Assembly: GCF_003253735.1 (NCBI RefSeq)
Contig: NZ_QKYW01000006.1
Location: forward strand, 294,214-358,213
Length of the DNA stretch: 64,000 nt
Origin: Pseudomonas sp. URMO17WK12:I2
GTDB lineage: Bacteria > Pseudomonadota > Gammaproteobacteria > Pseudomonadales > Pseudomonadaceae
Reading direction: 5' to 3'
The translations under genes were made by a program, and so were the position numbers. Positions 1 through 7,950 of this stretch are shown piece after piece. The notes under the pieces are model-generated. The model worked only from the letters and a program-made list of their open reading frames with translations, searched no databases and was not told the DNA's origin. How positions within the stretch are numbered: position 1 is the first letter of the stretch; every line of letters starts with the position of its first letter.

Positions 1-747
1 GAGCTGCTCGGTGGCCGTGTACGTGATGGCCTGGAAGTGGCGTGGACGCTGGCCAGTGGCGATACCGGCAAGGACATCGACGAAGCCGAGCGCATGCTCG
101 ACCTGCGTCGCCACCGGATTTTCAAGCTGAAGATCGGCAGCCGCGATGCCGCGTTGGATATCGCCCACGTGGCGGCGATCAAGCGCGCATTGGGCGACCG
201 TGCCAGCGTGCGGGTCGACGTCAACCAGGCGTGGAGCGAAGCGGTGGCCATTCGTGCCTGCCAGGCGCTCGGTGATGCCGGCGTCGACCTGATCGAGCAA
301 CCGATTCCCCGCCAGGACGTGCAGGCCCAGGCGCGCGTCAGCGCCCGCAGCCCGACGCCGATCATGGCCGACGAAGCCATCGAGAGCGTGGAAGACAGCT
401 TCAACCTGGCCCGTGGCGGCGCCGCACCGGTGTTCGCCCTGAAGATCGCCAAGAACGGCGGCCCGCGTGCCGTGCTGCGCAGTGCCTATATCGCCGAAGC
501 GGCAGGTATCGCCCTGTACGGTGGCACCATGCTCGAAGGCAGCGTCGGCACCCTGGCGTCGGCCCATGCCTTCGCCACCCTGAGCAAGCTGGAATGGCAC
601 ACCGAGCTGTTCGGCCCGCTGCTGCTGACCGAGGACATCCTGGTCAACGTGCCGGTGTATCGCGATTTCGAACTGAAGATTCCGACCACACCCGGCCTTG
701 GCGTGGAGCTCGACGAAGAGCGCCTGCAACGTTTCCGCCGCCGCTGA
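1..747 (+). CDS. catB: Muconate cycloisomerase, C-terminal part (5' end outside window)
   Basis: CatB converts cis,cis-muconate to muconolactone in the cytoplasmic catechol branch of the beta-ketoadipate pathway. The frame is open from base 1, so about 248 C-terminal residues of a protein usually near 370 are present. Enolase-superfamily landmarks are visible in order: the FKLKIG lysine pair, VDVNQAW and IEQPIP acidic metal ligands, ADEAIES, ALKIAKNGG with the second catalytic lysine, and MLEGSVG. catC starts 24 bases downstream and catA follows, the conserved catBCA order. The usual divergent regulator catR would lie left of the window and is not seen. Confidence 0.95.
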   Translation, partial: ELLGGRVRDGLEVAWTLASGDTGKDIDEAERMLDLRRHRIFKLKIGSRDAALDIAHVAAIKRALGDRASVRVDVNQAWSEAVAIRACQALGDAGVDLIEQPIPRQDVQAQARVSARSPTPIMADEAIESVEDSFNLARGGAAPVFALKIAKNGGPRAVLRSAYIAEAAGIALYGGTMLEGSVGTLASAHAFATLSKLEWHTELFGPLLLTEDILVNVPVYRDFELKIPTTPGLGVELDEERLQRFRRR

Positions 748-771
748 ACCCGAATCCCAAAGGAGCTAGCC

Positions 772-1062
772 ATGCTGTTTCACGTACGCATGACCGTAAA
801 ACTGCCGACCGACATGCCCGCCGAGCAGGCCGCGCGCCTCAAGGCTGACGAGAAGGAGCTGGCCCAGCGCCTGCAGCGCGAAGGCACCTGGCGTCACCTC
901 TGGCGCATCGCCGGGCTTTACGCCAATGTCAGCATTTTCGACGTGGCCGATGCCCAGGCCTTGCATGACACGCTGATGCAATTGCCGCTGTACCCGTACA
1001 TGGACATCGAGGTCATGGCGCTGTGTCGCCACCCGTCCTCGATCCACGATGACGATCGCTGA
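772..1062 (+). CDS. catC: Muconolactone delta-isomerase
   Basis: CatC isomerises muconolactone to 3-oxoadipate enol-lactone, the step after CatB. The 96-residue protein has the expected family length and opens with MLFHVRMTVKLP, typical of the small decameric ferredoxin-like isomerases. The ATG follows an AAAGGAG ribosome site 6 to 7 bases upstream. It lies between catB and catA on the same strand, so the three are probably cotranscribed. Nothing unusual is seen. Confidence 0.95.
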   Translation: MLFHVRMTVKLPTDMPAEQAARLKADEKELAQRLQREGTWRHLWRIAGLYANVSIFDVADAQALHDTLMQLPLYPYMDIEVMALCRHPSSIHDDDR

Positions 1063-1096
1063 TCGGCGCCATTTGCTCGCCTGATCCGATCCAGAC

Positions 1097-1104
1097 AACA
1101 ACAA
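1097..1104 (+). promoter_or_regulatory. A-rich Hfq/Crc-type leader motif before catA
   Basis: AACAACAA lies just upstream of the catA ribosome site. It matches the AANAANAA motif through which Hfq with Crc represses translation of catabolic mRNAs in pseudomonads. The match is seen directly; function is inferred. Confidence 0.5.
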
Positions 1105-1120
1105 GATGAGGAAACAAGCC

Positions 1121-2050
1121 ATGACCGTTCGTATTGCCCAGACTGTTGAAGTGCAGAAGTTCTTCGAAGACGCCGCCGGCTTCACCAATGACGGCGGCAA
1201 CGCCCGGATGAAAACGGTGATCCACCGTGTGCTCAACGACACGGCGAAGATCATCGAAGACCTGCAGATCACCCCGGAAGAGTTCTGGAAGGCCGTGAAC
1301 TACCTCAACGAGCTCGGCGCTCGCCAGGAAGCGGGTCTGGTCGTCGCGGGGCTGGGTATCGAGCATTACCTCGACATGCTGATGGACGCCGAAGACGAAG
1401 AGGCCGGTCGCACCGGCGGCACCCCGCGCACCATCGAAGGCCCGCTGTACGTGGCTGGCGCGCCGCTGAGCAAGGGCGAAGCGCGCCTGGACGACGGCCA
1501 GGATGCCGGTACGCCACTGTTCATGCAGGGCCGGGTGTTCGACACCGATGGCAAGCCGCTGGCTGGCGCCATCGTCGACGTATGGCACGCCAACACCGCT
1601 GGCACCTACTCGTACTTCGATCCTGCGCAATCGGAATTCAACCTGCGCCGCCGCATCGAGACCGACGCCGAAGGCCGTTATCGCTTCCGCAGCATCGTAC
1701 CGTCCGGCTACGGCTGCCCGCCGGATGGCCCGACCCAGCAACTGCTCGATCAGCTCGGCCGCCATGGCCAGCGTCCGGCCCACGTGCACTTCTTCATCTC
1801 GGCACCGGGTCATCGCCATCTGACTACCCAGATCAACCTGGATGGCGACAAATACCTGCACGACGACTTCGCCTACGCCACTCGCGACGAGCTGATCGCC
1901 AGGATCGACTTTTTCGACGATGCCGAGCGCGCCAAAGCCCATGGCGTGCAGGGGCGCTTCGCGGAAATCGAGTTCGATTTCACCCTGCAGTCCACCGCCG
2001 AAGCGAAGGCCCAACAGCGCCACGAGCGGGTGCGCGCACTGGAGGCGTAA
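1121..2050 (+). CDS. catA: Catechol 1,2-dioxygenase
   Basis: CatA is the intradiol ring-cleaving Fe(III) enzyme that makes cis,cis-muconate from catechol. At 309 residues it has the normal length. The N-terminal helical dimerisation region is followed by the beta-sandwich catalytic domain with the iron ligands: the tyrosine in EGPLYVAGAP, the tyrosine in PSGYGCPP and the two histidines of RPAHVHFF. An ATG exists 15 bases upstream at 1106, but the one at 1121 is preferred because GAGGAAA sits at 1108-1114, directly before it. Last gene of catBCA; a candidate terminator follows. Confidence 0.95.
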   Translation: MTVRIAQTVEVQKFFEDAAGFTNDGGNARMKTVIHRVLNDTAKIIEDLQITPEEFWKAVNYLNELGARQEAGLVVAGLGIEHYLDMLMDAEDEEAGRTGGTPRTIEGPLYVAGAPLSKGEARLDDGQDAGTPLFMQGRVFDTDGKPLAGAIVDVWHANTAGTYSYFDPAQSEFNLRRRIETDAEGRYRFRSIVPSGYGCPPDGPTQQLLDQLGRHGQRPAHVHFFISAPGHRHLTTQINLDGDKYLHDDFAYATRDELIARIDFFDDAERAKAHGVQGRFAEIEFDFTLQSTAEAKAQQRHERVRALEA

Positions 2051-2099
2051 GCCCAACGCCTTATAGGTAGCGCTCGCCGTGCTGCTTCTCGTCTGCCAT

Positions 2100-2148
2100 C
2101 AATGCAGGCGAGGGGCCGCGCGGCGCCTTGCATTGAGCGCCCGTTTTT
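2100..2148 (+). terminator. Candidate rho-independent terminator after catBCA
   Basis: Arms CAATGCAGGCG and CGCCTTGCATTG can pair with one bulge around a GC-rich loop (2100-2135), followed within nine bases by TTTTT at 2144-2148. Position after catA and before the next gene fits a terminator, though the T run is slightly displaced. Confidence 0.45.
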
Positions 2149-2285
2149 CGCATGCCTGGGAGAGATGTAACCCTTTGTCACGCTGACGTATCGCGTTACC
2201 AGGGGAGGGTTAGAATCGCCGGACGATTAGCGGATTGCCGGCTAGCGGTGATTCAGCCTTATAAGAAAAACAACGAGGCCTGATG

Positions 2286-3242
2286 ATGAGCAATGTCTTG
2301 CTGAGCGCGCGCAGCAGTGTGTTCGAGCGCGCCGATCCTTACGCGGTGTCCGAGTACGTCAATCAGCACGTCGGTGCGCACTGCATTCGCCTGCCCACCA
2401 GTGGTTTTCCCGAGGCGAGCCTCAATCACCGCAAGTTCGCCAGCCTCGATCTGTGCCGCATCAGCTACGGCGGCAGCGTGCGGGTCACCTCGCCGGCGCT
2501 GGAAACCATCTACCACCTGCAGGTATTGCTCAAGGGGCACTGCCGCTCGCAATGCCGCGGCCAGGAACACTTTTACGTGCCGGGCGAGCTGCTGCTGATC
2601 AACCCGGACGACCCGGTGGACCTGACCTATTCGGCCGATTGCGAGAAATTCATCGTCAAGCTGCCGGTCAGCCTGTTCGAGAACACCTGCCTGGAAAACC
2701 GCTGGATGCTGCCGCAAAGCGGTATCCGCTTCAGCGCCGCACGTCACGACATGGGTGAGCTGGAAGGGTTTTCCAACCTGCTGATGCTGATCTGCCAGGA
2801 AGCCGAAGCCGCGTCCAGCATGCCTCAGGTGCAGGAGCACTACGTGCGTATCATCGCCAGCAAGCTGCTGGGCCTGTTGGGCAACAACGTGCAGCGCGTG
2901 CAGCCGCAGTCCCAGGGCGGCTCCTTCGAGCAGGTCATCGATTACATCGAGCAGCACCTGACCCAGGACATCGGCATCGAGCAGTTGGTAACGGTTGCCC
3001 GCGTCAGCGAACGGTCGCTGTATGCCCTGTTCGAGCGCCATGCCGGCATCAGTCCCAAGGATTACATCCGCCAGCGCAAGCTCGAACGCATCCATGCCCA
3101 GTTGCTCGACCCCGCCTGCAAGGTGCGCAGCGTTACCGAGATCGCCCTGGATCATGGCTTCCTGCACCTGGGCCGTTTCGCCGAGGCGTACCGCCGGCGC
3201 TTTGGTGAGCTGCCATCGGAGACCTACAAGCGCAACCGCTAA
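2286..3242 (+). CDS. benR: AraC/XylS-family activator, BenR-like
   Basis: An AraC-family regulator of 318 residues. The N-terminal half (about 1-200) is the XylS/BenR effector-binding type, with the stretch from YVNQHVG through SLDLCRISYGG to INPDDPVDL that I recognise from BenR. The C-terminal 100 residues carry two helix-turn-helix motifs, including ERSLYALFERHAG and the DHGFLHLGRFAEAYRRRFG signature. BenR activates benzoate dioxygenase genes in response to benzoate. No benABC is visible here; the gene instead lies between catBCA and the catIJ-pca operon. ATG codons occur at 2283 and 2286; the second has better spacing from GAGG. The leader AAGAAAAACAA is A-rich and Crc-like. The BenR assignment, as opposed to another XylS paralogue, is probable only. 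Confidence 0.8.
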   Translation: MSNVLLSARSSVFERADPYAVSEYVNQHVGAHCIRLPTSGFPEASLNHRKFASLDLCRISYGGSVRVTSPALETIYHLQVLLKGHCRSQCRGQEHFYVPGELLLINPDDPVDLTYSADCEKFIVKLPVSLFENTCLENRWMLPQSGIRFSAARHDMGELEGFSNLLMLICQEAEAASSMPQVQEHYVRIIASKLLGLLGNNVQRVQPQSQGGSFEQVIDYIEQHLTQDIGIEQLVTVARVSERSLYALFERHAGISPKDYIRQRKLERIHAQLLDPACKVRSVTEIALDHGFLHLGRFAEAYRRRFGELPSETYKRNR

Positions 3243-3281
3243 GGCGGTGCGGGCGAAGAGAGTGATAAGCCCATAAGTCTT

Positions 3282-3315
3282 GTTCGATTATCGAACGGAT
3301 AGTCGATTATCGGAT
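3282..3315 (+). promoter_or_regulatory. Two PcaR-like operator boxes upstream of catI
   Basis: GTTCGATTATCGAAC at 3282-3296 is a near-perfect 15-bp palindrome, and its core TCGATTATCG recurs at 3303-3312, 19 bp downstream. As remembered, P. putida PcaR (IclR family, 3-oxoadipate responsive) binds GTTCGATAATCGCAC repeats at pcaIJ. The position about 90 bases before catI fits control of the pca operon. No pcaR gene is in the window. Confidence 0.65.
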
Positions 3316-3400
3316 TGTTAGCCGCCTACTGGATGAGTACCTTGTGACCATACGGCAAATCGCCGCCCACGGTATCCAGAGCAACAAGACGAGAACGACC

Positions 3401-4252
3401 ATGGCTGAGATTCTCTCCCTGCGCGAAGCGGTCGAACGCTTCGTTCACGACGGCGACACCGTTGCCCTCGAAGGCTTCACCCACCTGATTCCGACCGCCG
3501 CGTCCCACGAGCTGATCCGCCAGAACAAGAAGGATCTGACCCTGGTGCGCATGACCCCCGATCTGGTCTACGACCTGCTGATCGGGGCCGGTTGCGCCAA
3601 GCGGCTGATCTTCTCCTGGGGCGGCAACCCCGGGGTCGGTTCGCTGCATCGCCTGCGTGACGCCGTCGAGAAGCACTGGCCGCACAAGCTGGAAATCAGC
3701 GAGCACAGCCACGCGGCCATGGCCAACGCCTACGTCGCTGGCGCCTCCAACCTGCCGTTCGCGGTGTTGCGTGGCTACCAGGGCTCGGATCTGGTCAAGG
3801 TCAACCCGGATATCAAGTTCATCGAGTGTCCGTACACCGGCGAGAGCCTGGCCACCGTGCCGAGCGTGCGTCCGGACGTGACAGTGATCCATGCGCAGAA
3901 GGCCGACCGCAAGGGCAACGTGCTGATCCAGGGCATCCTTGGCGTGCAGAAGGAGGCCGCGCTGGCGGCCAGGCGTTGCATCGTCACAGTCGAGGAAATC
4001 GTCGACGACCTGCAGGCGCCGATGAATGCCTGCGTGCTGCCGACCTGGGCCTTGACCGCGGTCTGCGTGGTGCCCGGCGGCGCCCATCCGTCCTATGCCC
4101 ACGGCTACTACGAGCGCGACAACCGCTTCTACCAGGCCTGGGACCCGATTGCCCGTGACCGTGAAACCTTCACCGCGTGGATCGACGAATACATCCGCGG
4201 CACCGAGGATTTTGCGCAGTACCAGGCGAAGGTTAACGGGGAGGCCAAGTGA
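3401..4252 (+). CDS. catI: 3-oxoadipate CoA-transferase, alpha subunit
   Basis: Alpha subunit of the succinyl-CoA:3-oxoadipate CoA-transferase that activates 3-oxoadipate. At 283 residues it is the longer CatI type (as in P. knackmussii and P. aeruginosa PA0226) rather than the roughly 230-residue PcaI of P. putida. GFTHLIPTAASHELIR and FSWGGNPGVGS are class I CoA-transferase alpha features. An upstream in-frame start exists at 3344, but MAEILSLREAV from 3401 matches the family N-terminus. Its stop shares one base with the catJ start (ATGA), so the subunits are translationally coupled. PcaR-like boxes lie upstream. Confidence 0.9.
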   Translation: MAEILSLREAVERFVHDGDTVALEGFTHLIPTAASHELIRQNKKDLTLVRMTPDLVYDLLIGAGCAKRLIFSWGGNPGVGSLHRLRDAVEKHWPHKLEISEHSHAAMANAYVAGASNLPFAVLRGYQGSDLVKVNPDIKFIECPYTGESLATVPSVRPDVTVIHAQKADRKGNVLIQGILGVQKEAALAARRCIVTVEEIVDDLQAPMNACVLPTWALTAVCVVPGGAHPSYAHGYYERDNRFYQAWDPIARDRETFTAWIDEYIRGTEDFAQYQAKVNGEAK

Positions 4253-5034
4253 TGAGCGACTTCAACACCAATGAAATGATGACCGTGGCCGCCGCGCGCC
4301 GCCTCGGTAACGGCAGCGTGTGCTTCGTCGGCATCGGCCTGCCATCCAAGGCCGCCAACCTGGCGCGGCTGACCCATGCGCCGGAAGTGGTACTGATCTA
4401 TGAGTCCGGCCCGATCGGCGCCAAGCCAAGCGTGCTGCCGCTGTCCATCGGTGACGGCGAGCTGGCCGAGACCGCGGACACCGTGGTGCCGACTGGCGAG
4501 ATCTTCCGCTACTGGCTGCAGGGCGGGCGCATCGATGTCGGCTTCCTCGGCGCCGCCCAGGTCGACAAGTTCGGCAACATCAACACCACCGTGATCGGCG
4601 ACTACCATGCGCCGAAAGTGCGCCTGCCAGGCGCTGGCGGCGCACCGGAGATTGCCGGCAGCGCCAAGAAAGTGCTGATCATCCTCAAGCAGGGCCATCG
4701 CACCTTCGTCGACAAACTGGCGTTCATCACCTCGGTCGGCCATGGCGAAGGCGGTGACCACCGCAAGCGCCTGGGCCTGCCAGGCGAAGGCCCGGTGGCG
4801 ATCATCACCGACCTGTGCATCATGGAGCCGGAAGCGGGCAGCAACGAATTCATCGTCACCTCGCTGCACCCGGGCGTGACCCGTGAGCAGGTGATCGAGA
4901 ACACCGGCTGGCAGATCCGTTTCGCCGACAACGTGACCACCACCGAGGCGCCGAAAGCCGAGGAACTGGCTGCCCTGCGTGATCTGGAAGCGCGTACTGC
5001 CGCTGCCCATGGGCAGAAGGGCGGTGACGAATGA
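4252..5034 (+). CDS. catJ: 3-oxoadipate CoA-transferase, beta subunit
   Basis: Beta subunit of the 3-oxoadipate CoA-transferase, 260 residues. The VLIYESGPIGAKP segment carries the catalytic glutamate that forms the glutamyl-CoA thioester in class I transferases; VGFLGAAQVDKFGNINTT is also conserved. The ATG at 4252 overlaps the catI stop, and the gene's own stop overlaps the pcaF ATG at 5031, so catI-catJ-pcaF form a tightly coupled set. A GTG codon directly before the ATG could also initiate but adds only one residue. Confidence 0.92.
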   Translation: MSDFNTNEMMTVAAARRLGNGSVCFVGIGLPSKAANLARLTHAPEVVLIYESGPIGAKPSVLPLSIGDGELAETADTVVPTGEIFRYWLQGGRIDVGFLGAAQVDKFGNINTTVIGDYHAPKVRLPGAGGAPEIAGSAKKVLIILKQGHRTFVDKLAFITSVGHGEGGDHRKRLGLPGEGPVAIITDLCIMEPEAGSNEFIVTSLHPGVTREQVIENTGWQIRFADNVTTTEAPKAEELAALRDLEARTAAAHGQKGGDE

Positions 5035-6236
5035 GCCGCGAGGTATTTATCTGCGACGCTATTCGTACGCCGATTGGCCGCCTCAATGGCGCGCTCTCCG
5101 CTGTACGCGCCGACGACCTGGCGGCGATCCCGCTCAGGGCGCTGGTCGAGCGGAATCCGCAGGTCGATTGGTCCGCGGTCGACGAAGTGTTCATGGGCTG
5201 CGCCAACCAGTCCGGCGAGGACAACCGCAACGTGGCGCGTATGGCGCTGCTGCTCGCCGGCCTGCCGGAAACGGTGCCGGGCGTGACCCTCAATCGCCTC
5301 TGTGCCTCGGGCATGGAAGCGGTCGGCGCCGCCTTCCGCGCCATCGCCTCGGGCGAAATGGAGCTGGCCATTGCCGCTGGCGTCGAGTCGATGACCCGCG
5401 CGCCCTATGTGATGGGCAAGGCCGACAGCGCTTTCGGCCGTGGCCAGAAGCTGGAAGACACCACCCTGGGCTGGCGCTTCGTCAACCCTTTGATGAAGGA
5501 GCAGTATGGTGTCGACCCGATGCCGGTCACCGGTGACAACGTCGCCGAGGACTACGGGGTCAGCCGCGCCGACCAGGACGCCTTTGGCCTGCGTAGCCAG
5601 CAGCGCGCTGCTGCGGCCCAGCAGAGCGGTTACTACGCCGAGGAAATCGTCCCGGTGGTGATCAAGACCAAGAAGGGCGAGATCGTTGTCGACACCGACG
5701 AGCACCCGCGCGCCGACACCACCGCCGAAGGGCTGGCCAAGCTCAAGCCGGTCAATGGCCCGGACAAGACCGTTACCGCCGGCAACGCCTCGGGCCTCAA
5801 CGATGGCGCCTCGGCGATGATCCTGGCCTCTGCCGCAGCCGTTAAGCAATACGGCCTCAAGCCCCGCGCCAGGGTGCTGGGCATGGCCAGCGGTGGCGTG
5901 GCGCCACGCATCATGGGCGTCGGCCCGCTGCCGGCGGTGCGCAAGCTGCTGGCGCGCCTGAACCTGAGCATCGAGCAGTTCGACGTGATCGAGCTGAACG
6001 AAGCCTTCGCGGCCCAGGGCCTGGCCGTCACCCGCGACCTTGGCTTGCCGGACGACAGCCCCAAGGTCAACCCGAACGGCGGCGCCATCGCCCTCGGCCA
6101 TCCACTGGGCATGAGCGGCAACCGCCTGGTACTGACTGCCGTGCACCACCTGGAAAAGACCGGCGGCAAGTTGGGTCTGGCGACCATGTGCGTGGGGGTG
6201 GGGCAGGGGTTGGCACTGGCCATCGAGCGGGTTTAG
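5031..6236 (+). CDS. pcaF: 3-oxoadipyl-CoA thiolase
   Basis: PcaF cleaves 3-oxoadipyl-CoA with CoA to acetyl-CoA and succinyl-CoA, the last step of the beta-ketoadipate pathway. The 401-residue protein is full length. The nucleophilic cysteine is C91 in LNRLCASGMEAV; the other thiolase elements are VIELNEAFA, GGAIALGHPLG and CVGVGQGLA with the second cysteine. It starts with ATGA overlap on catJ. A repeat-rich gap follows before pcaT, so expression may step down here. Confidence 0.95.
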   Translation: MSREVFICDAIRTPIGRLNGALSAVRADDLAAIPLRALVERNPQVDWSAVDEVFMGCANQSGEDNRNVARMALLLAGLPETVPGVTLNRLCASGMEAVGAAFRAIASGEMELAIAAGVESMTRAPYVMGKADSAFGRGQKLEDTTLGWRFVNPLMKEQYGVDPMPVTGDNVAEDYGVSRADQDAFGLRSQQRAAAAQQSGYYAEEIVPVVIKTKKGEIVVDTDEHPRADTTAEGLAKLKPVNGPDKTVTAGNASGLNDGASAMILASAAAVKQYGLKPRARVLGMASGGVAPRIMGVGPLPAVRKLLARLNLSIEQFDVIELNEAFAAQGLAVTRDLGLPDDSPKVNPNGGAIALGHPLGMSGNRLVLTAVHHLEKTGGKLGLATMCVGVGQGLALAIERV

Positions 6237-6274
6237 GGCCTGTTTGCGAAGTGGTGAAAACGGTCGTTCGCCTC

Positions 6275-6347
6275 GTAGGGGGATGGCGCTTTTTCATCCG
6301 CCGTTGCGATTGCGGCGGTGGACGGATAAAGCGCCACCCACCCTGTG
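6275..6347. repeat. REP-like palindrome, GTAGGG/GGCGCTTTTTCATCC family
   Basis: The left arm runs from GTAGGGGGATGGCGCTTTTT to CATCCGCCG and the right arm mirrors it as CGGCGG-TGGACGGATAAAGCGCCACCCACCC. A shorter related copy is at 41167-41200, and its CCACCCTAC ends recur in the tandem units at 26709-27046. It is the first of three palindromes in the 379-base pcaF-pcaT gap. Confidence 0.7.
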
Positions 6348-6388
6348 GCACTCGACCCACATAGGGTTTGACGTCGACCGCGTATTTT

Positions 6389-6435
6389 GTGGGAGGGCGC
6401 CATGCGCCCGATTCGCGGGCATGGCCCGCTCCCAC
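6389..6435. repeat. REP-like palindrome, GTGGGAG...CATGGCCCGCTCCCAC family
   Basis: A 47-bp palindrome beginning GTGGGAGGGCGCCATGCGCC and ending GGGCATGGCCCGCTCCCAC. Two relatives occur at 12608-12654 (also 47 bp) and 41072-41120. Dispersed copies only in gaps between genes are the behaviour of pseudomonad REP elements. Confidence 0.8.
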
Positions 6436-6484
6436 GATCATGACCAAGCCGCCAGTTCTATTGCCAAGGCGACTTTCGAGGTTT

Positions 6485-6549
6485 CGTTTGTCCTCGTCAG
6501 GGCGCGGTCCACGACCCCGTGGCCTGGCGAGGACAAACGACTCGAATTG
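6485..6549. repeat. Inverted repeat with 17-bp arms in the pcaF-pcaT gap
   Basis: CGTTTGTCCTCGTCAGG at 6485-6501 is mirrored by CCTGGCGAGGACAAACG at 6533-6549, with one mismatch. No T run follows, so it is not an obvious terminator; it may act as an mRNA-stabilising or processing hairpin, or be another repeat-family member. Confidence 0.65.
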
Positions 6550-6615
6550 ACGAATCATTTTGTTACAGGTGGGGTCGGAGTAGGGAGCAGTCCTGTTTCC
6601 TACCAGTGAGTATCC

Positions 6616-7932
6616 ATGATGAGTACTGAAGACAGCGCGGCGTACCAAGCCCCCAACTACAGCCCGGAAGAGCGCCGCAAGCGGATCTTCGCCATCGTCG
6701 GCGCCTCCTCGGGCAACCTGGTCGAGTGGTTCGATTTCTACGTGTATGCCTTCTGCGCGATCTACTTCGCGCCGGCTTTCTTCCCCTCCGATGACCCTAC
6801 CGTGCAGCTGCTCAATACCGCTGGCGTATTCGCCGCCGGCTTTCTGATGCGGCCAATTGGCGGCTGGGTGTTTGGCCGCGTGGCGGACAAATACGGCCGC
6901 AAGGTCTCGATGATGATCTCGGTGCTGATGATGTGCCTCGGCTCGCTGGCCATCGCCTGCATGCCGACCTACAGCAGCATCGGCACCCTGGCGCCGGCCT
7001 TGCTGTTGCTGGCGCGCTTGTTCCAGGGTCTCTCGGTAGGCGGCGAATACGGCACCACCGCCACCTACATGAGCGAGGTGGCGCTCAAGGGCCAGCGTGG
7101 CTTCTTCGCCTCTTTCCAGTACGTCACCCTGATTGGCGGGCAACTGCTCGCGGTGCTGGTGGTGGTGATTCTGCAGCAGACGCTGAGCGAGGATGAACTG
7201 CGGGCCTGGGGCTGGCGTATTCCGTTCGTGATCGGCGCCATGGCGGCCGTGGTGGCTTTCTACCTGCGTCGCTCGCTGGACGAAACCGCCAAGCAGGATC
7301 AGATCGGCAACAAGGAATCGGGCAGCATCGGTTACCTGTTCAAACACCACAAAGCCGCGTTCTTCACCGTGCTGGGCTACACCGCCGGCGGCTCGCTGAT
7401 CTTCTATACCTTCACCACCTATATGCAGAAGTACCTGGTCAACTCGGCCGGCATGAGCGCCAAGATGGCCAGCGGCATCATGACCGGTGCGCTGTTCCTG
7501 TTCATGATCATGCAACCGCTGTTCGGCGCGTTGTCCGACCGCATCGGCCGGCGCACCTCGATGCTCTGGTTCGGCGCTCTGGGCGCAATCTTCACCTGGC
7601 CGATCCTGGCGCTGCTGCACACCGTGCAAAGCCCGGTGATGGCCTTCTTGCTGATCATCGCGGCGCTGGCCATCGTCAGCCTGTACACATCGATCAGCGG
7701 CCTGGTGAAGGCCGAGATGTTCCCGCCGGAAGTCCGCGCGCTCGGCGTCGGTCTGGCCTACGCGGTGGCCAACGCGCTGTTCGGCGGTTCGGCGGAATAC
7801 GTCGCCCTGGGGCTGAAATCCATCGGTATGGAACAGACCTTCTACTGGTACGTATCAGGCATGATGGTGCTGGCCTTTCTGGTCAGCCTGCGCCTGCCGC
7901 GGCAGGCCAGTTACCTGCACCACGATCATTGA
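6616..7932 (+). CDS. pcaT: MFS transporter of the metabolite:H+ symporter family, PcaT-like
   Basis: A 438-residue inner-membrane transporter with about twelve hydrophobic segments. GRVADKYGRKVSM between segments 2 and 3 is the MFS signature, repeated as GALSDRIGRRTSM in the second half. VEWFDFYVYAF near residue 40 and the RLFQGLSVGGEYG region are typical of the alpha-ketoglutarate permease-like (MHS) subfamily. By synteny with pcaF-pcaT-pcaB it should import 3-oxoadipate or related dicarboxylates; substrate is inferred. Two adjacent ATG codons (6616 and 6619) are possible starts. Confidence 0.85.
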   Translation: MMSTEDSAAYQAPNYSPEERRKRIFAIVGASSGNLVEWFDFYVYAFCAIYFAPAFFPSDDPTVQLLNTAGVFAAGFLMRPIGGWVFGRVADKYGRKVSMMISVLMMCLGSLAIACMPTYSSIGTLAPALLLLARLFQGLSVGGEYGTTATYMSEVALKGQRGFFASFQYVTLIGGQLLAVLVVVILQQTLSEDELRAWGWRIPFVIGAMAAVVAFYLRRSLDETAKQDQIGNKESGSIGYLFKHHKAAFFTVLGYTAGGSLIFYTFTTYMQKYLVNSAGMSAKMASGIMTGALFLFMIMQPLFGALSDRIGRRTSMLWFGALGAIFTWPILALLHTVQSPVMAFLLIIAALAIVSLYTSISGLVKAEMFPPEVRALGVGLAYAVANALFGGSAEYVALGLKSIGMEQTFYWYVSGMMVLAFLVSLRLPRQASYLHHDH

Positions 7933-7950
7933 CCACGGAGTGTTCGCTGT

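Noticed and set aside
6244..6609. Open frame across the pcaF-pcaT gap
   Set aside because: It covers three palindromes, has repeat-derived composition and no family likeness.
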